DNA of 64,000 nt, from the NCBI GenBank assembly GCA_905250125.1, contig CAJNOL010001407.1, positions 1 through 64,000 on the forward strand, given 5' to 3'. The position numbers and the translations under genes are program-made. This document shows, piece by piece, positions 22,722 through 36,100 of this stretch (within the stretch, counting starts at the first letter, position 1; every line of letters starts with the position of its first letter). The notes under the pieces were generated by a model, which saw only the letters and a list, made by a program, of their open reading frames with translations, was not told where the DNA came from and ran no database searches. This DNA is from Rotaria sordida (taxonomy: Eukaryota; Rotifera; Eurotatoria; Philodinida; Philodinidae).

Positions 22722-24589
22722 ATGGATATGCTTTTGAATAATCAAACTACCAATTATAGTGATGATCCTAATCGTTTATGGGTCGAGATTGATCGAGGTT
22801 TGTTTGAGTATATATATATATTCGAATTGGTATATTCTTTTTCTTTTTTGTTTTACTATGTTTCCTCGTTCAGGTATTCGTTCTAAAGAAGCTCAACGAC
22901 AATTTGAGGCTATACTCAAAATGCCTGGTCTATTCAAAAAAGAAACAACATCAACAACACTTATTTCAGCAGCTCTTATGAAATTGGCAACACTTTTTCA
23001 AGAAGGGTACATTTTATATGAAAATAAATATCTAACAAAGCAAACTGCCATGGCCGACGAGAAAATCTCTTCCGCTGTCTCCTTCCAGTTTCAATCATTT
23101 TTTCGACATAGTATTCTGATAAAAAGTCTAAGAGGATTTTAGTTCCTATTAAGATTTGGCTAAGCTATCGAATTTTAGTCTGAAACTTTGTGCATATAGA
23201 AAATTCGGCTAGACTAGCTTTCATAAAAAAGTTCAAAACTTTTGAATTTTTTTATGGAAGTTAGTTTAGTCAAATCTGAACAGTAGCCAGTCATTGAAAT
23301 CAGAAGAAAGCAGCTGAAGTGATTTCCTCGCAAGTGGCTATGCTATTCGACCCATATCCACAAGATATACTGTTAAAACTGCAGTACCATTAGTCATGAA
23401 ATGGCTCTGGATGAGTCTCTAACTGTTATCTATCTCTGATTCATCCATCTGATAGCATGCTAATTACATTGTAACAGATTGACCTTCTGTTTAGAGCTAC
23501 AGCTAATCATAGTTGTAAGGAAAGTATCTGACTACTGAATCTGCAGCTACACAGGAGTATTCTGCTTTTCAACAAAGCAATATTTCTTAAGTGAATCAAA
23601 CAAAAATAGCTTTAGTATTATAAGAATTTCATATAGAAACCAATACTAAATAAAGATTAAATTTTATATTTTATTTAGAACAAATGAAATGCGTTTAAAT
23701 GTTACAAAAGTACTTGATCGAGTGGCAAATCAATTACAAAAATCTTCTATGCTTGACGATCCTATTAAACTTATTTATTCCGTTATGCATAGTAATGATT
23801 GTATTGCTCGTGCATTAACATTAAGGTTTGTTTTCTTTTTCTTTTTTTGATCTTTTATTTACGTTTTATATGTTATGTTCAGAGCTCTTGCTATTATGGC
23901 ACATATATTAGCTGATGATGTCGAAGCACATTTACATATTCGTCTTGCATTAGATTCTAATGATGAAATTGAAATTTTAGCTGCAGTAAAAGCTGCAAAA
24001 AAATTTATTCCTTGTTCAAAGTATATTGAAAAACAATACAAGTTTTTAAAAATATATATTAATTATTTTTCTTTTATCTAGAACATTTGCTATATCAATT
24101 AGTACAAAACTTGTTTCATTAATTGAAGATTTAACTACACCATTAACTATTAAATCTTGGCTTATTCCACTTTTTGAACATATGACACATGATGCAACTG
24201 TTTCTATGAAAGTATATTTTGAGATAAAAATAAAAGATTTTTTCTTTAGTTTGATTATTATTAGGGTCGTCAATTATTAATATCATTAATGACAAATGAT
24301 ACGACTGAAGAATTTCTTCAAATAGCTGTTCCAACATTAGCACGATTAGCTGTTAAAAGTCATATTGAAATTGGTGAAACAGTTAGTTTTTCTTCTTGTC
24401 TTTTCGAATTAGTTAATTTCAACTGTATCATAGGTAAAATTTTTTCTTAAATTTCTTAAACTTGAACCACGTCAAAATTGTCGTAAACTCATACTTCGTA
24501 ATCTTGTTCCTATTGCTCGATGTGGTCCAATTGTCTGGCTTGATTCTACAACAGAAGTACGAATACAAATATCTTCTTATGATAGTATA

Positions 24590-24620
<31 letters not shown>

Positions 24621-27600
24621 TCTTTTGTTTCATAGGATCTTATTGCATTTGCAAATAATAGTGATGATGATTATGTACGATTACAAGTTTTATGTATTAT
24701 TGAAGCACTTATCAATGGTGGTGGTTATATTTCTTCCACATCTACGTCAAGTAGAAAATCGAAAAGAGAATTTTTCTCTTTTTTTTATTATACTTGAAGT
24801 TGTTTTTTTTTCTTTATGAAACAGATTTAAAAAAACTTCTTCAAATGTTTACTATACATAATAATATTCAAGTTGCTTATCAATGTTGTTCAACAACACT
24901 TCGAATAATTCTTAAATATCGTAATATATCAAATATATCTTCAGTTGGTTTGTATTTGTTTTTTGTTTTTATTTCAATTAACCTATATAATACAAAAGTC
25001 TTGATGCAAAATTTTCGCTTATTTCGATTTTTTTTTCTAGAATAGGATTAACACTTAGTTTGTGTCTTGAAATAGTTTTAACTTACTATTATACTGAATT
25101 TGATACAAAATGAGATATTACAATGAGTGAAATCTCATTTATACGTTTCTACTAAAGTTAACTCTAACCAGTTGCGTTTAAGGAGTCTATGACAATGGAT
25201 GAAAAGACTGTTATTAATAGTGCTGAAAAATAAAATCGATAAAAAAAATTTATTAGCATTATGGAAAAATAACTCAGAGAAAGGTATAGAAAATAACTAA
25301 CAATCTCTACAAGGACAAGAAACATGAGATATGAACATAAATAGGAAAGTTTAGTGGATTCTTCTAATTGTACATGAAGTCTTACACATGAATAAATAGT
25401 AGTCACTTCAAAAAGTTTCCCATAATCCTCTATAATTTTTCCTCATTTTGAAGCTTCTGCCTGCTACAAGTTTCACTATTCGACAATGAATATAGTTTTC
25501 GTGAATGTCAACATTTAATTACGGTTTACCAACGAGATTATCTCATTTTACAGGATAAATCTTCATTTTTCATATGTCACCCTTGTCTTCGTGTGGTGCT
25601 CTATGGGATTGAATCACATATCTGCAAATTGAGGTTTGTGGAAAATAAAATAGGAACCATACCTTCTATCAAACATGCGGCCAATTGTTGCTTTACCCTG
25701 TTTAGGTGGTCGAAAAACTTTCTTGTCATAGATTGTCTTTATTAAATGAATGTTCATTTTAGAGTCACAAAATAATGAATTATTTTCATCTGAAAATGTT
25801 CTTGATGATTTAATTGAACATCTTAATACAGCTTTAGCTGTACTTCTTACTGAAGTTATTCAATCAAATAATCTTAAAGAATTACAAGTCTGTTTAAGAT
25901 ATAAACAATTTTTGCATAATTTATAAAAATTCATTTTTTTTTAAAGGATACTTTAAGTTTAATTGAACAATTATCAAGAGTGTATAATAATAGTGCACAA
26001 AATTTTATACATTTACTTTTTACAACATGTGCTAATGTTGAAAGTAAGAAAAGCAAAAAAAAGACCAATCTTAAGAAATAAAATATTTATTTCTTAGATT
26101 CGGAATTATTATCATATTTAACAAAATCACTTGTTCGCTTATCAACAAATCATAAAGAAATAATTACTAGTGAAGCAATACAATTACGTAATTTATTAGC
26201 GAATACTTCATTAAATGATGATGTTCGAGTAAGAAATTATTCTTTTGATAAATTCAAAACTTAACGTTCTATTTTCTTTTTCTTTTTCTTTTATTTTTTA
26301 AGTATAATCTACTTGCTTTATTTGTTCTATCAAATCCAAATGATATCAATGAAATTCATAAACATGTGGAACAACTTTCATCATGGAAATGTTTTTTACT
26401 TGCTCGTTGGTGTATAAGACATTGTTTATATAAATTAGCTATTGATCTATTACAAATATTAATTAATTATATTCATATATCCATACATGAAATTTGGCTT
26501 CGTACATTAATTGATATATGTCATGCAGAAGAACGATTACAAACAGCAATGAATTCTTCAGAAAATGATTTACAAATATTATGTGATAATCTTGCTGAAG
26601 CTGGATCATTTTATGAATCAAGTTTAATACAAATGCCTGTAAGAATATTATTAATTTAATTTAGAAAAATTTTAAGAATAATAATTATTATTATTTTTAG
26701 ACAAGATTGTCAATTGATGATAATGAACGTTCAATTGATGCAACATTTGATTTTGAACGTGCTTATTGTGATATACGTTCATCGATAATTCATCAATTTT
26801 ATGAATTAATTCATACAATATATCAATATGATTTAGGAATGATTAGTTTTGATTTACTCGGAAAACGAATGGTTAGTTTAAAATTTCTTAAGTTTATTTT
26901 TTCAAAACAAAAGAAAAAAATAAGAATGATGTTTTTTATTTTCTTGCAAACTAATTTCAAATTGAAGCTAGTGAGCAGAGTCCTACATTAAGTTGGATGA
27001 ATAAACTCGACAAGTTGCCTTTTGCGCAGGATTATATGAATAATTCTTCTATATTATTAGTTCACAAAGAAAATCCTTCAATCGATAAATCGATTTTGAA
27101 TCGAGAGACTATGTGCATTATGTAGATTCAAATGAGTTGTGAATACCAGGAAAATAATTCGTGCCTTTAACTTATTGCCGTACTTTTACAATATCTTTTA
27201 AATAAATGCCGTGATCCCCTTAGAAAGACTGATTTTCGAATTGCAACTTGAAATTTTGCATAGAGACAAGCCTTAACAGGAATAGTTTTTTGTGAATGTT
27301 TCAGATCGTGTGGCTATTCCTATTTTAAGATATGCCTATGATAATAGTGTGGTTTTTTACATCACTCATATAAACCAACATATTTGATATTCTTATTTCA
27401 CGACAGAAGCGAATCAAAAGACCTGAAACTTCCACAATAAACTATTCTTATTAAGGCTTGTCTTTGTGAAAAGTATCAAATTGAAATTGAAAAAAAAACA
27501 ATTTTTTTGGTGTCCCTAAAGGAATCACGGCATCCATGTAAAAAAATATTGCAAAAGTGTAGGAAACAGTTACGAGCGCGAATTCTTTTCCAGATATTCA

Positions 27601-29372
27601 TAGCTCATCTCGATCTACATAATGCAAATAGTTTCGACTCAAAAGCGATTGATCAGTTAGGAGACTTCTCTCATCAGTGTGTATATGTGGCCAATCACCC
27701 ATCGAACTAACCATAAGTAGCTAATATGTCGGGTTTACCAACCCGATCCTATGCAAAACTTTGTCAGTTACCGAATTAAAATGCAAGCGACACAGTAGGT
27801 TATCTCAAAAGTATCATTTCTGGAGTGATGTTGTACAACGAGAAGAGATCTGAAAGATGGACATTGCCAGTCTCCCTTCATTACAATGAGTAGAATACTA
27901 AGATTAGGCCTACTAAATCATTCGATAAATTAATATTCGAACTTTTCGTATAGTACTATTGAAGAAAAATGTTTGTCACTCGGCTTTCCCATTTTCGAGA
28001 AAGAGAAAAGTCAATAAAATAAATGTACTACAAAAGCTAGATTTTGTTCATTGATTGATATGATTTGTATATAATTTATATTAAAATTTTATTTAGCTTT
28101 CTATGATGGCTAAACGTTTTTCAACAATTAGTTCAAAAATCAATGATATTCAACAATCATGTTTCGATGGTGATACACAAACATTATGGTGTTTAACATT
28201 TAATCGTTTTCTTTGTGATCTTATTTCTGTTGTTATTGAAAGAATTGTTCGAAATTTTCCGTAAGAGAAATTTTTCATGCTAAAAATATTTGTATATGTC
28301 TATAAATATTGATTTTAGACTGAATAAAACTATTTGGCAAGATCGACTTAATGAAATGTCTTGGCGTGATGGATTTACTGAACAAATGTTTATTCGTCTT
28401 CGACATATTATTGATTTTGTATGCACTCGATTACATAGTAAAAAGACAACAAAAAAGAATATTAATATTGATGAAGTATGTTTTCTTTATTTGACATTAT
28501 TGTTTTTTTTTTGTTTTTAAATTTTATTTTATTTTCTTTAGGAATTAGCTATACTTCAATATTTAGCCAGTTCATTGATTACAATTCCACCACCAATTCC
28601 ACGAATGTTTTTTCAAAAATTACAACAAACAGTTGTTAAAGTATGAAATATGATTCTATGAATGATAGTTTCGAAAAATTTATTTATTTATTTATTTTTT
28701 TTGTAGTTAGTTGTTTCTCCGAATGAAAATGAAGATCGTCCTGTACATGAATCAGATGCATTATTACCTGTTCAAATTCATGGTGAAATTGATGCAACAT
28801 ATCATCAATTACCATTACGTACTGTAAAACAAGTTTTTGTCGAAGTATCAACAAGTCAAGAAGTGAATAAAAAAACAAAAACAAAAGTTCCTATACTTGA
28901 TCAAGTAATTTTATTTGAATATATATTATTATTATTATGTATTTTTTTTGTTTTATTTTTAGATTACAGATGACGATTCATATCGAGAAGTTAAAGCTTC
29001 ACTTTTTTCAGCTGGTTCATCATTTTCAAAAATAGCTGATAATGAAAATGATCATTATGAAAATGTTATTTTAAATGAAGAATTAAAAGATAATAGATTT
29101 CATGCTGGTTTTATTTTACATCTTGGTACTGTTACACATTATAATATTCATGTTCGTGTATCCTTTGAAGATAATAATGGACAACGATGGACTAATGTTG
29201 CTGAAAAAACAATTTGTATTAAGTAAAGTCTTCTTTTTTCATTTATACTTCGATGAAGTATATGTTTCGTTTTGTTTTTCTTTGTAGGCTTAATAATCGG
29301 CGACAAAGCCGATCGGCAACAGCTACCCGTCCTAATGTTCAACAAATACGTTCGACTGGCACAACAAATTAA
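22722..29372 (+). CDS. INTS7: Integrator complex subunit 7 (20 exons)
   Basis: Exons 22722-22797, 22874-23006, 23679-23825, 23883-24020, 24082-24211, 24265-24381, 24434-24556, 24636-24750, 24825-24947, 25763-25887, 25947-26043, 26098-26228, 26303-26638, 26701-26871, 28097-28260, 28319-28475, 28542-28640, 28707-28904, 28963-29222 and 29288-29372 give 974 residues, close to the human length (about 960). The start follows an AG acceptor by one base. The N-terminus matches INTS7 through WVEIDRGIRSKEAQ, IKLIYSVMHSNDCIARALTL and LALDSNDEIEI; most of the protein is helical HEAT/ARM-type repeats, with a beta-rich C-terminal region. Integrator binds RNA polymerase II in the nucleus and cleaves snRNA and other nascent transcripts; INTS7 is a scaffold subunit. 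Introns 2, 9 and 14 are long and hold dispersed repeats. Poly(A)-like AAATAAATA overlaps the stop. Confidence 0.92.
23040..23290 (+). repeat. intronic foldback family B, copy in INTS7 intron 2
   Basis: Contains the family B landmarks: a GAGAAAATCTCTTCCG start, a CACATAGTGTTCTAATAAAA-like core (here diverged) and GGCTAAGCTATCGAATTTT. A short return arm near 23225-23290 pairs with about 23155-23215. Related copies are in introns 11 and 23 of the BEACH gene. Confidence 0.7.
23330..23560 (+). repeat. intronic dispersed repeat family D, copy in INTS7 intron 2
   Basis: Aligns with 19380-19665 through AGTCATGAAATGG, GAGTCTCTAAC, CCATCTGATAGCATGCTAATTA, ATTGACCTTCTGTTTAGAGC and CTAATCATAGTTGTAAGG. 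It lies right behind a family B copy in the same intron. Confidence 0.7.
25050..25160 (+). repeat. intronic dispersed repeat family E, copy in INTS7 intron 9
   Basis: Shares CTTAGTTTGTG, ATACAAAATGAGATATTA, GAAATCTCAT and GTTTCTACTAAAG with intron 34 of the BEACH gene (55415-55545). The AAATGAGAT...ATCTCATTT part is itself a small palindrome. Confidence 0.65.
27090..27700. repeat. intronic foldback family A, fullest copy (INTS7 intron 14)
   Basis: The left arm starts with GAGACTATGTGCATTATGTAG and AAATGAGTTGTGAAT; the right arm ends with the complementary series (GATATTCATAGCTCAT, GATCTACATAATGCAAATAG, CGACTCAAAA). Inner arms pair through GACAAGCCTTAACAGGAATAG and CTATTCTTATTAAGGCTTGTC. Related copies: 52740-53100 and a half copy at 42735-42850. 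Confidence 0.8.
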
Positions 29373-29639
29373 ATAAATACATTTCTCTATTTGTGAATCT
29401 CCATTTTTTTTTTAAATAAATTGTACAGAGAGATACTAATGTTTTTAATTAATTAGTTATGATGGAATAATTGGAATGACAATTTTCTTAATGTAAAAAT
29501 ACCGAGTGATCAATAATGAATGGCTGCACTTTGTATTTTATATTTTCATCTCTAAATAAGTATGATCAAAGAAACAAAATATACCACTACGCATGTAGCC
29601 CATTTTTGTAAAATAATGTACATTTTTAGTTTAATTCAT

Positions 29640-29790
29640 TGCAATGGATGATCACTTCAATGCATTATACTGCATTAAATAGGTTGCATTATCATATAAT
29701 TGCGTATATTAAATTTTTTCAATGCATTACAATGCATTCAAAACTGCATGCATGCTCATGCATAAAGATATCAATCCCACTTAATGCATT
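29640..29790. repeat. TGCATT-rich segment inside the left TIR
   Basis: Repeated AATGCATT and TGCATGCATG motifs, the same core as in the 60-bp minisatellite at the opposite end of the element, here without a regular period. Confidence 0.5.
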
Positions 29791-29859
29791 TCTTCTCATT
29801 ATATTTATCCTTGGCTTAAATAGTATTCAGGCATCTGATAACTATTCAAACCCAACTAA

Positions 29860-30470
29860 CCACAACAATATTCAAAAGCGAAGGATCAAGAATATGTTCC
29901 TATTCATGTGACAGGAACCAAACGAAAAACAATACTCAAAACCAATTAACTATGAACATATTCCTATTCACATGATATGAAACGCACAAAAACACAATAT
30001 TCAACAACAAATAACTATGCACATATTCCTATTCATATGCTAGGAAATAAACGAAGAACAATATCGAAAAGCAAATAACTCAGCATATTCCTATTCATAT
30101 GCTAGGAAACACACCAAAAAAACAATATTCAAGAATAAATAACTAGGAATAGATTCCTATTCATATAGTAGGAAATAAGTGAAAAACAGTATTCAAAAAC
30201 AAATAACTACCAAAACATACCTATTCCTATGGAAGAAAATAAACGAAAAATAATGTTCAGCAACAAAAAAGTTACAAACATATTCCTATTTAAATTGTAG
30301 GAAATAAATGGAAAATGACATTCAACAAAAAGTCGCTATGGCAACTTCCTATTTGTGTAATACGAAATAAACGAAAAATAAAATTCAAAAAGAAATAACT
30401 ACGAACATATTTCTATTCATATGATAGTAAATAAACATAAAATAATGTTTGAAAATAAATGACCATCAAC
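29860..30470. repeat. 64-bp minisatellite (about 9 units)
   Basis: The anchor TTCCTATTC recurs at about 29897, 29961, 30025, 30088, 30153, 30218, 30282, 30345 and 30410, giving a 63-65 bp period. Each unit carries AACAAATAACTA and a small palindrome of the form TTCCTATTCATATGATAGGAA-like spacing (TTCCTA...TAGGAA). Units diverge by several substitutions each. Confidence 0.9.
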
Positions 30471-32329
30471 TTACTACTTTTCATGACGAAGAACGTAGAG
30501 AAGTCTTACATGAATGAATTTTTGAAGAAAACAGTTGACCATGTGCCTTCGAAATAAAGAGAAATAGAGAAAGATTTGTTAATTGTGTTGACAGTGTTAT
30601 TTGAATAGAATATCATGTGTAACTGATATAGGTTCCAACGTCTTATGAAGAAAAATACTAGACAAAATAAATTCGACAAAGAAGATTCAAGAACGAAATG
30701 TATTTATTGGTCTCATATTAAATCTAGAACCGTAATAAACGACCACTTCCTGTGCCAATAGAGTGCAGTGTGAGTCGAGTGTTAGCTTGGATATAGTTGT
30801 TAACTTAACCCACATCCAGACTCTACTAAAGACATACAGAGTACGTATTTTTCACAATTTATGATCTGTCCTGTAAATTTTTCTAAACTTGATCCTGCTC
30901 TACTCTTTAATATTTCGATCTTAACCTGCCTCATCGTACCCTGTCATTTTTTTCATAACCTGTGACTTGTCCTACTCTGCAGATAAGTTTCTGGATATTA
31001 AAATAGAAGATTTTCTTCCAGAAAGTTCAGTTGTCTTGTAACCAGTATGGACGAAGATGAACTATGTAGAAGAGAAAAGATATTATTAAAGTTCTGGATA
31101 AAGATTTCGTTGGAAGCGAGCACTTGTTTATTTAGGGTACACGAATCTGACGAAAACAATATTTGTTCTAGAAAAAACAAGCGATCCTAGTAGTTTTTCA
31201 TTTGCAGATAGTAAATGCTTCGGTACAGCTTTTAATTACATAGAAAACTCTGCCGTTCTTGCTGCATGTTTATAATCAACCCACGTGTAAACCAAAATAA
31301 TATATAGAAACTCTTCAATTCGGACCTATTAAGATTGGAAAACACCTAGGAGTAAATCACAGAATCTTCAAACTAAGGAAAGTGAGTTCGGAATAAAAAA
31401 GAGGAGAGAAGTTCAAAAGAAATGCTAATGATGTGTGCTAAAATGAAATAATTGAACGAGAAATAAAATATTACTATCGTTCATTGAAAAGAAATTTGCG
31501 AATGGCCTCATCTAAGTCAAAGTCACTTCTATGGTTTGTTAAAATTTTTACAGCATTGTGACGGTTGCATTTCTACCATAGTTTGAAAGGTTATGATTCC
31601 AGTAACCTACGATTTCCTCTGTAAAAAAAACTTCTAACCTTACTCTGTCATGTAACTTGTGCAACCTAGCCTATCCTGTCAGGGCAGGTTACTAATACCC
31701 TACAGGGATCCACCGCCACATACATGCACAGCTTTACGTTCACTACTCGTACAAGCCTACATGTAAATCGCATCCACCCTCGAAAATGGCTGATTTCATC
31801 ACCTCACCAACGAGTGAAACCTGTGATTATCCTCTATTCAAACAGGATCTTTGGAAGAGGAAACAAACAATGTATTCATTTGTGTAAGCGACATCGTCGA
31901 AAAATATGTCTTTTACCAACAAACAAATAAGGCTTGCACTTTCTATAGATTTCCAAATCTGGAAGAATGTTATTAGAATTGACTTAATATGAAACACGTC
32001 CTAGCGCTCCCGCTTAGATTACTTCAACACTTATCTATTAGCTTCTCTTTCTCGCAACATTGCAAACTCTCAAAACTGCAATACTAAAGCTAATAATGCC
32101 GTACAATGCATTACAGATTTATCGAACTTCAAATAAACTTTTATATCATGTTTCCTAATGCACAGCAATTCGTTTTTCTTCAACGCATTTTCACTAGTAA
32201 TAAAATTATCACTCAACAATGCATTGAAACACATTTCTCTTCCGTATAATTTCGAGTAATTTCTACATTATTTTTAATGATGCATGCCAATCCATTGACT
32301 TTTAATGCATTGAAAGCGTTGAAGCTTTA

Positions 32330-32770
32330 AAGTATTATACGAACTTTGAAATTATTTAAAATCATGCATTGAAATGCATTGTCAGGCAATCCATTATTAT
32401 AAATTTGAAAATTATTTAAAATAATTCATTGAAATGTGTTGACAGTCAATGCATTATTCCGAATTTGAACATTATTTAAGATAATGGATTGAAATGCATT
32501 GAAGTTTTAACGTGCTATCCGAATTTTCAACATTGTTTAAAATAATGCATTGAAATACATTAAATACCAATGCATTCTCAGAAATTTTAGCATTATTGAA
32601 ATCAATTCATTGAAATGCATTGTCATTCAATGCATTATTCGGAGTTTGAACATTTTTTAAAATAATGCATTGAAATGCATGGACTACCAATGCATTGTCA
32701 TAAATTTCGGCATAATGTGTAAAAAATTCGCAGAAAACGCGAAAAAAATTAATTGCAATGCATTATTTCA
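32330..32770. repeat. 60-bp minisatellite with TGCATTGAAATGCATT core (about 7 units)
   Basis: The core recurs at about 32364, 32424, 32484, 32545, 32605 and 32665, a 60-61 bp period. Between cores is a GAATTTGAACATTATTTAAA-type spacer. Degenerate versions extend back to about 32080. The AATGCATT motifs make each unit partly self-complementary. Confidence 0.88.
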
Positions 32771-33102
32771 TAAAATAATGGAAAATAATGGACGATTTTC
32801 CATTATCGGCTACATGGGTAGATGCAGCGAGAAAAGCTCTACAATTTACACAGTAAAGCATATTGTAATTGTTTTCAAAAAAGCAAAATTCTCTGCGATC
32901 AATTTTCGAATGGTCGAAATTTGATCGCTCCAAATTTTGCCAATTTTGAAAGCAAAAAAGTGCAACTGTGGGAAAAGCTGACATCTATAAATTGTGAAGC
33001 TTTTCACGCAGCATTTTATGGTATATTTTGTTTTCTGATCATACTTATTTAGAGATGAACATATGAAATGCAAAGTGCGGCCATTCATTATGGATCACCC
33101 AG

Positions 33103-36100
33103 TATTTCTTTGCTAATAGCTACCTCATAATTCCGTAAAGTATTTTGCACAATTGACGAGCCTCTATTCTATAGACACCGGTTCTAACACTCCGTAGAAA
33201 AAAGAATTCGAAGTCACAGTTACCGCAGTAACTGGAAAAAATTCAACAATCAAATACTTGCCAGATTCTATTTTACATCTGTCAACTTTTAAAAGCTCCA
33301 GAAAAAGATTTGTTTACCGGTCGATAGTTCATGAAGTTTTTTAATACCTACATGAAATGACGTAGTTTTGAATCAAACATTTAGATTCTTTTCAATGGCA
33401 ATTCTACCAATGACCGCATTCACAGATGTGAGGAGGTCAGAAGCAAAGGATTAAAAGCTTTCAAATAGTAATCGGTGGATGTTTTAACGCTACACCAAAA
33501 GATTAAAACATTCGCGCTAGTTCATTTAAACACAGCGAATCAGCACCCTTTGATCGTCCACATATCTTAGTCATGCGACTTTCTGAATCCTAAGCAGCCT
33601 TCTACATGCTTTTCAAATCGAACTAATGGATGCAACAGAAAGAATGATGGTCTTAGCACTGTCACTATAAATTCTTCAGGTTTCATCCTCTAAGACTGAA
33701 ATATTTTTTGTGCGAAAGATTCACTATTCAATTTTACACAAGTCATATATCAGAAGTGTTTCTGGAAGAAGTTGTGCAGCAAAATGCGTCTACAACCTTA
33801 AACCTGTCTATAAAAACCAGTTTTACAAGCTGCAAAACCGTTTATTCCAATTTTTTCTATAATCTTTTAACAATTAAAATAAAAGCATAAGAAAAAAAAG
33901 ATTTTGTAGCTTGCAAGAAACTTAATCGATCGATAACTATTTGAATATTTTCACTCTCATCCTTATGATTTATATCAGTAATTGTCTTTTTTCGGATTTT
34001 CTCGATTTTAACTATTTCTAACTTAAGTTTTCGAGCTCGTAAGAAAAGAAACATAACTCATCCAAAAAGATGTCTTTTGACTTCGAGTTTTCTTGGATTT
34101 GATGAAAAGCAACTACTACATCAGATACCGAGACAAAATGCAATCTAATCTTATTTTCTCCAGTTCGGACTAGTCTTGTAAAAATATTCTGCAACTACTC
34201 GTAACTCTTCGTGAGTCGAGGGCTTTACCAATTCTAGGTGAATACTACTCCTTGTTTATCGACATGTGCAAAAGTGGAATAATGAATCGAAATTGCGATT
34301 GGATATATCTTCGAAACAGTCTAACGTATCATCACCGAAATCAAAATAACAGTATTATCATAGCTACAAAAGGACCTTAGATACTTAATCTAATGTTATT
34401 TAAAGAGATGTACTCCTAATTAGTTCTTCCTTTTTTTGCTTATTTTCCCTATTTTTTACTTAGTTTTTCTGTGCTGAATGGGTCGGTCCATTAGGATCGC
34501 TTTGGTCAGACGATATTATACAGCAATAAAAAGAAAGAAACTAAAGGCATCTAATGGAGGTCATATAATTGTCCCGATAATTTACAGTACGGCTACGACC
34601 TAGATAGAAATAAAGTCAAATCAGTTTGATTTCATTTAACTGAATGTCTTTTTCATGAAGTATCGTGTTACTCGTGCCAATTTCAAAGAGACTTTTTCTA
34701 AAAAAACAAACATATCAATTGATGAAATTCATTCGATCGTTCAACTGTTTGACTGATGCTCATACAACAAAAAACGAGTAAACTATCTTTTGTGGACAAT
34801 GTGTACGATGTGTTGTATTTCAAAAATCGTGAAAATACTTCACTTTTGTGAATAAAGATCATTGGTTTGATGTTCAAATCTTAGATTTCGATTGAGTTCG
34901 TTGAGATTCAAATTGTTTACTCGATACTTCTACATCATTAATAAATTCTATTAGAAGCTCTCGAAAACGCTGCTATATTAGCTTTCTAAGAGTGAAACTT
35001 ATCTATTCCACTATCATAATTCTCGGTGAAATGTAAGCATTATAAAAGTTACTCTGTTTGATATGGCTTGTGGTAGGGCTATTTTACATATAAGAGCCAC
35101 TTCAATCAAGACTATCGATTGCATATGCTGAACATTCTAAATCGGAACTTTCTTGAAATCACCTTCTGGTAATTAAAATGCCTCATTTTCATGTCCCGTT
35201 ATTTTTTTATTGTTTGAAGCTACTCTTGACATTCAGTTTTGATTTTATCACAAGTCTAATAGCGTTGGAAATCAAATATACTCACGTAGTAAGTGATGCT
35301 AAAGTGTGCAAGTTTTGTTTTGTGCGGTTTAATGAAGCATGATATTTTCATCAGATAGGCAGGTTTTTTTTCATGAATGTGCTCATCACCACGTGTATTA
35401 GTTCTTTCAATGTTCTGCCTCTTTTTTTTGCTTTTCTTCGCATTTTGTGTTGTTACAACGAGAAAATATACACGGATATTTGCACACACGAACGCATTAC
35501 ACTTGAATCATGAAACTTCTCTCTCATGAGTAAATAAAACAGTAGTTGTCCAATATAAGGGTGAGTGTGGGTGCGGCTGTTCGGATGATAGCCTTCTCTT
35601 GAACAACAACAACACGTACAGACATACCATCAACAAAATCAGAGTGTAACGGTGAAGGCGATATCATTCTGATCATATTACACCAGGTATCTTTCGAAGC
35701 GAGCAGTTTTTGACAATAAACCTTGCTATCTAATTGACTGCGATTCATATGTCGTCTGCATTTTCATATGGTTGAAAGACCAAATATCTTTCAAATGTTT
35801 CTGATTTGTTGGATTTTTTTAGATCATGCTAATATCGAAGAATAGATATTCTACGTTACATATATAACTTGACTCATTTAAGCCGGATAAAATCACTAGA
35901 ATTCTGTTCTATTTTCTTAAATTCTTTGAATTTTTTTGAGCTGTCGATTTCTGAATCGCAGATATATTGGTATATTTTGTCACATTTCTTAAGAATTATA
36001 GTGCAAAAAACATGATATTATTCATCTCTGATAATTTATCGAACAAGTAAAAACAAAAGCAACAACAAACATACGACAAAGATATGAGAACTATAAGGAC

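Larger units (their letters stand above)
29502..33102. mobile_element. 3.6 kb TA-flanked TIR element with asymmetric subterminal minisatellites
   Basis: The left TIR (29502-29585, starting CCGAGTGATCAATAATGAAT) is matched by the reverse complement of 33020-33102 (starting CTGGGTGATCCATAATGAAT) over about 83 bp with around 85-90% identity by eye. TA at 29500-29501 and 33103-33104 is the target dinucleotide typical of Tc1/mariner-type insertion. Inside the left end is a 64-bp minisatellite and inside the right end a different 60-bp one. The middle (30480-32080) has no transposase: frames are short and unrecognised. It is either non-autonomous or decayed. Confidence 0.88.

Noticed and set aside
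29860..30470. Regular repeats suggesting a CRISPR array
   Set aside because: The whole 64-bp unit repeats, with no unique spacers, units are diverged, and the context is an animal genome inside a TIR element.
31724..31930. Basic, Cys/His-containing frame inside the 3.6 kb element, considered as a THAP-type zinc finger
   Set aside because: The cysteine and histidine spacing does not fit the THAP pattern and no continuation was found.
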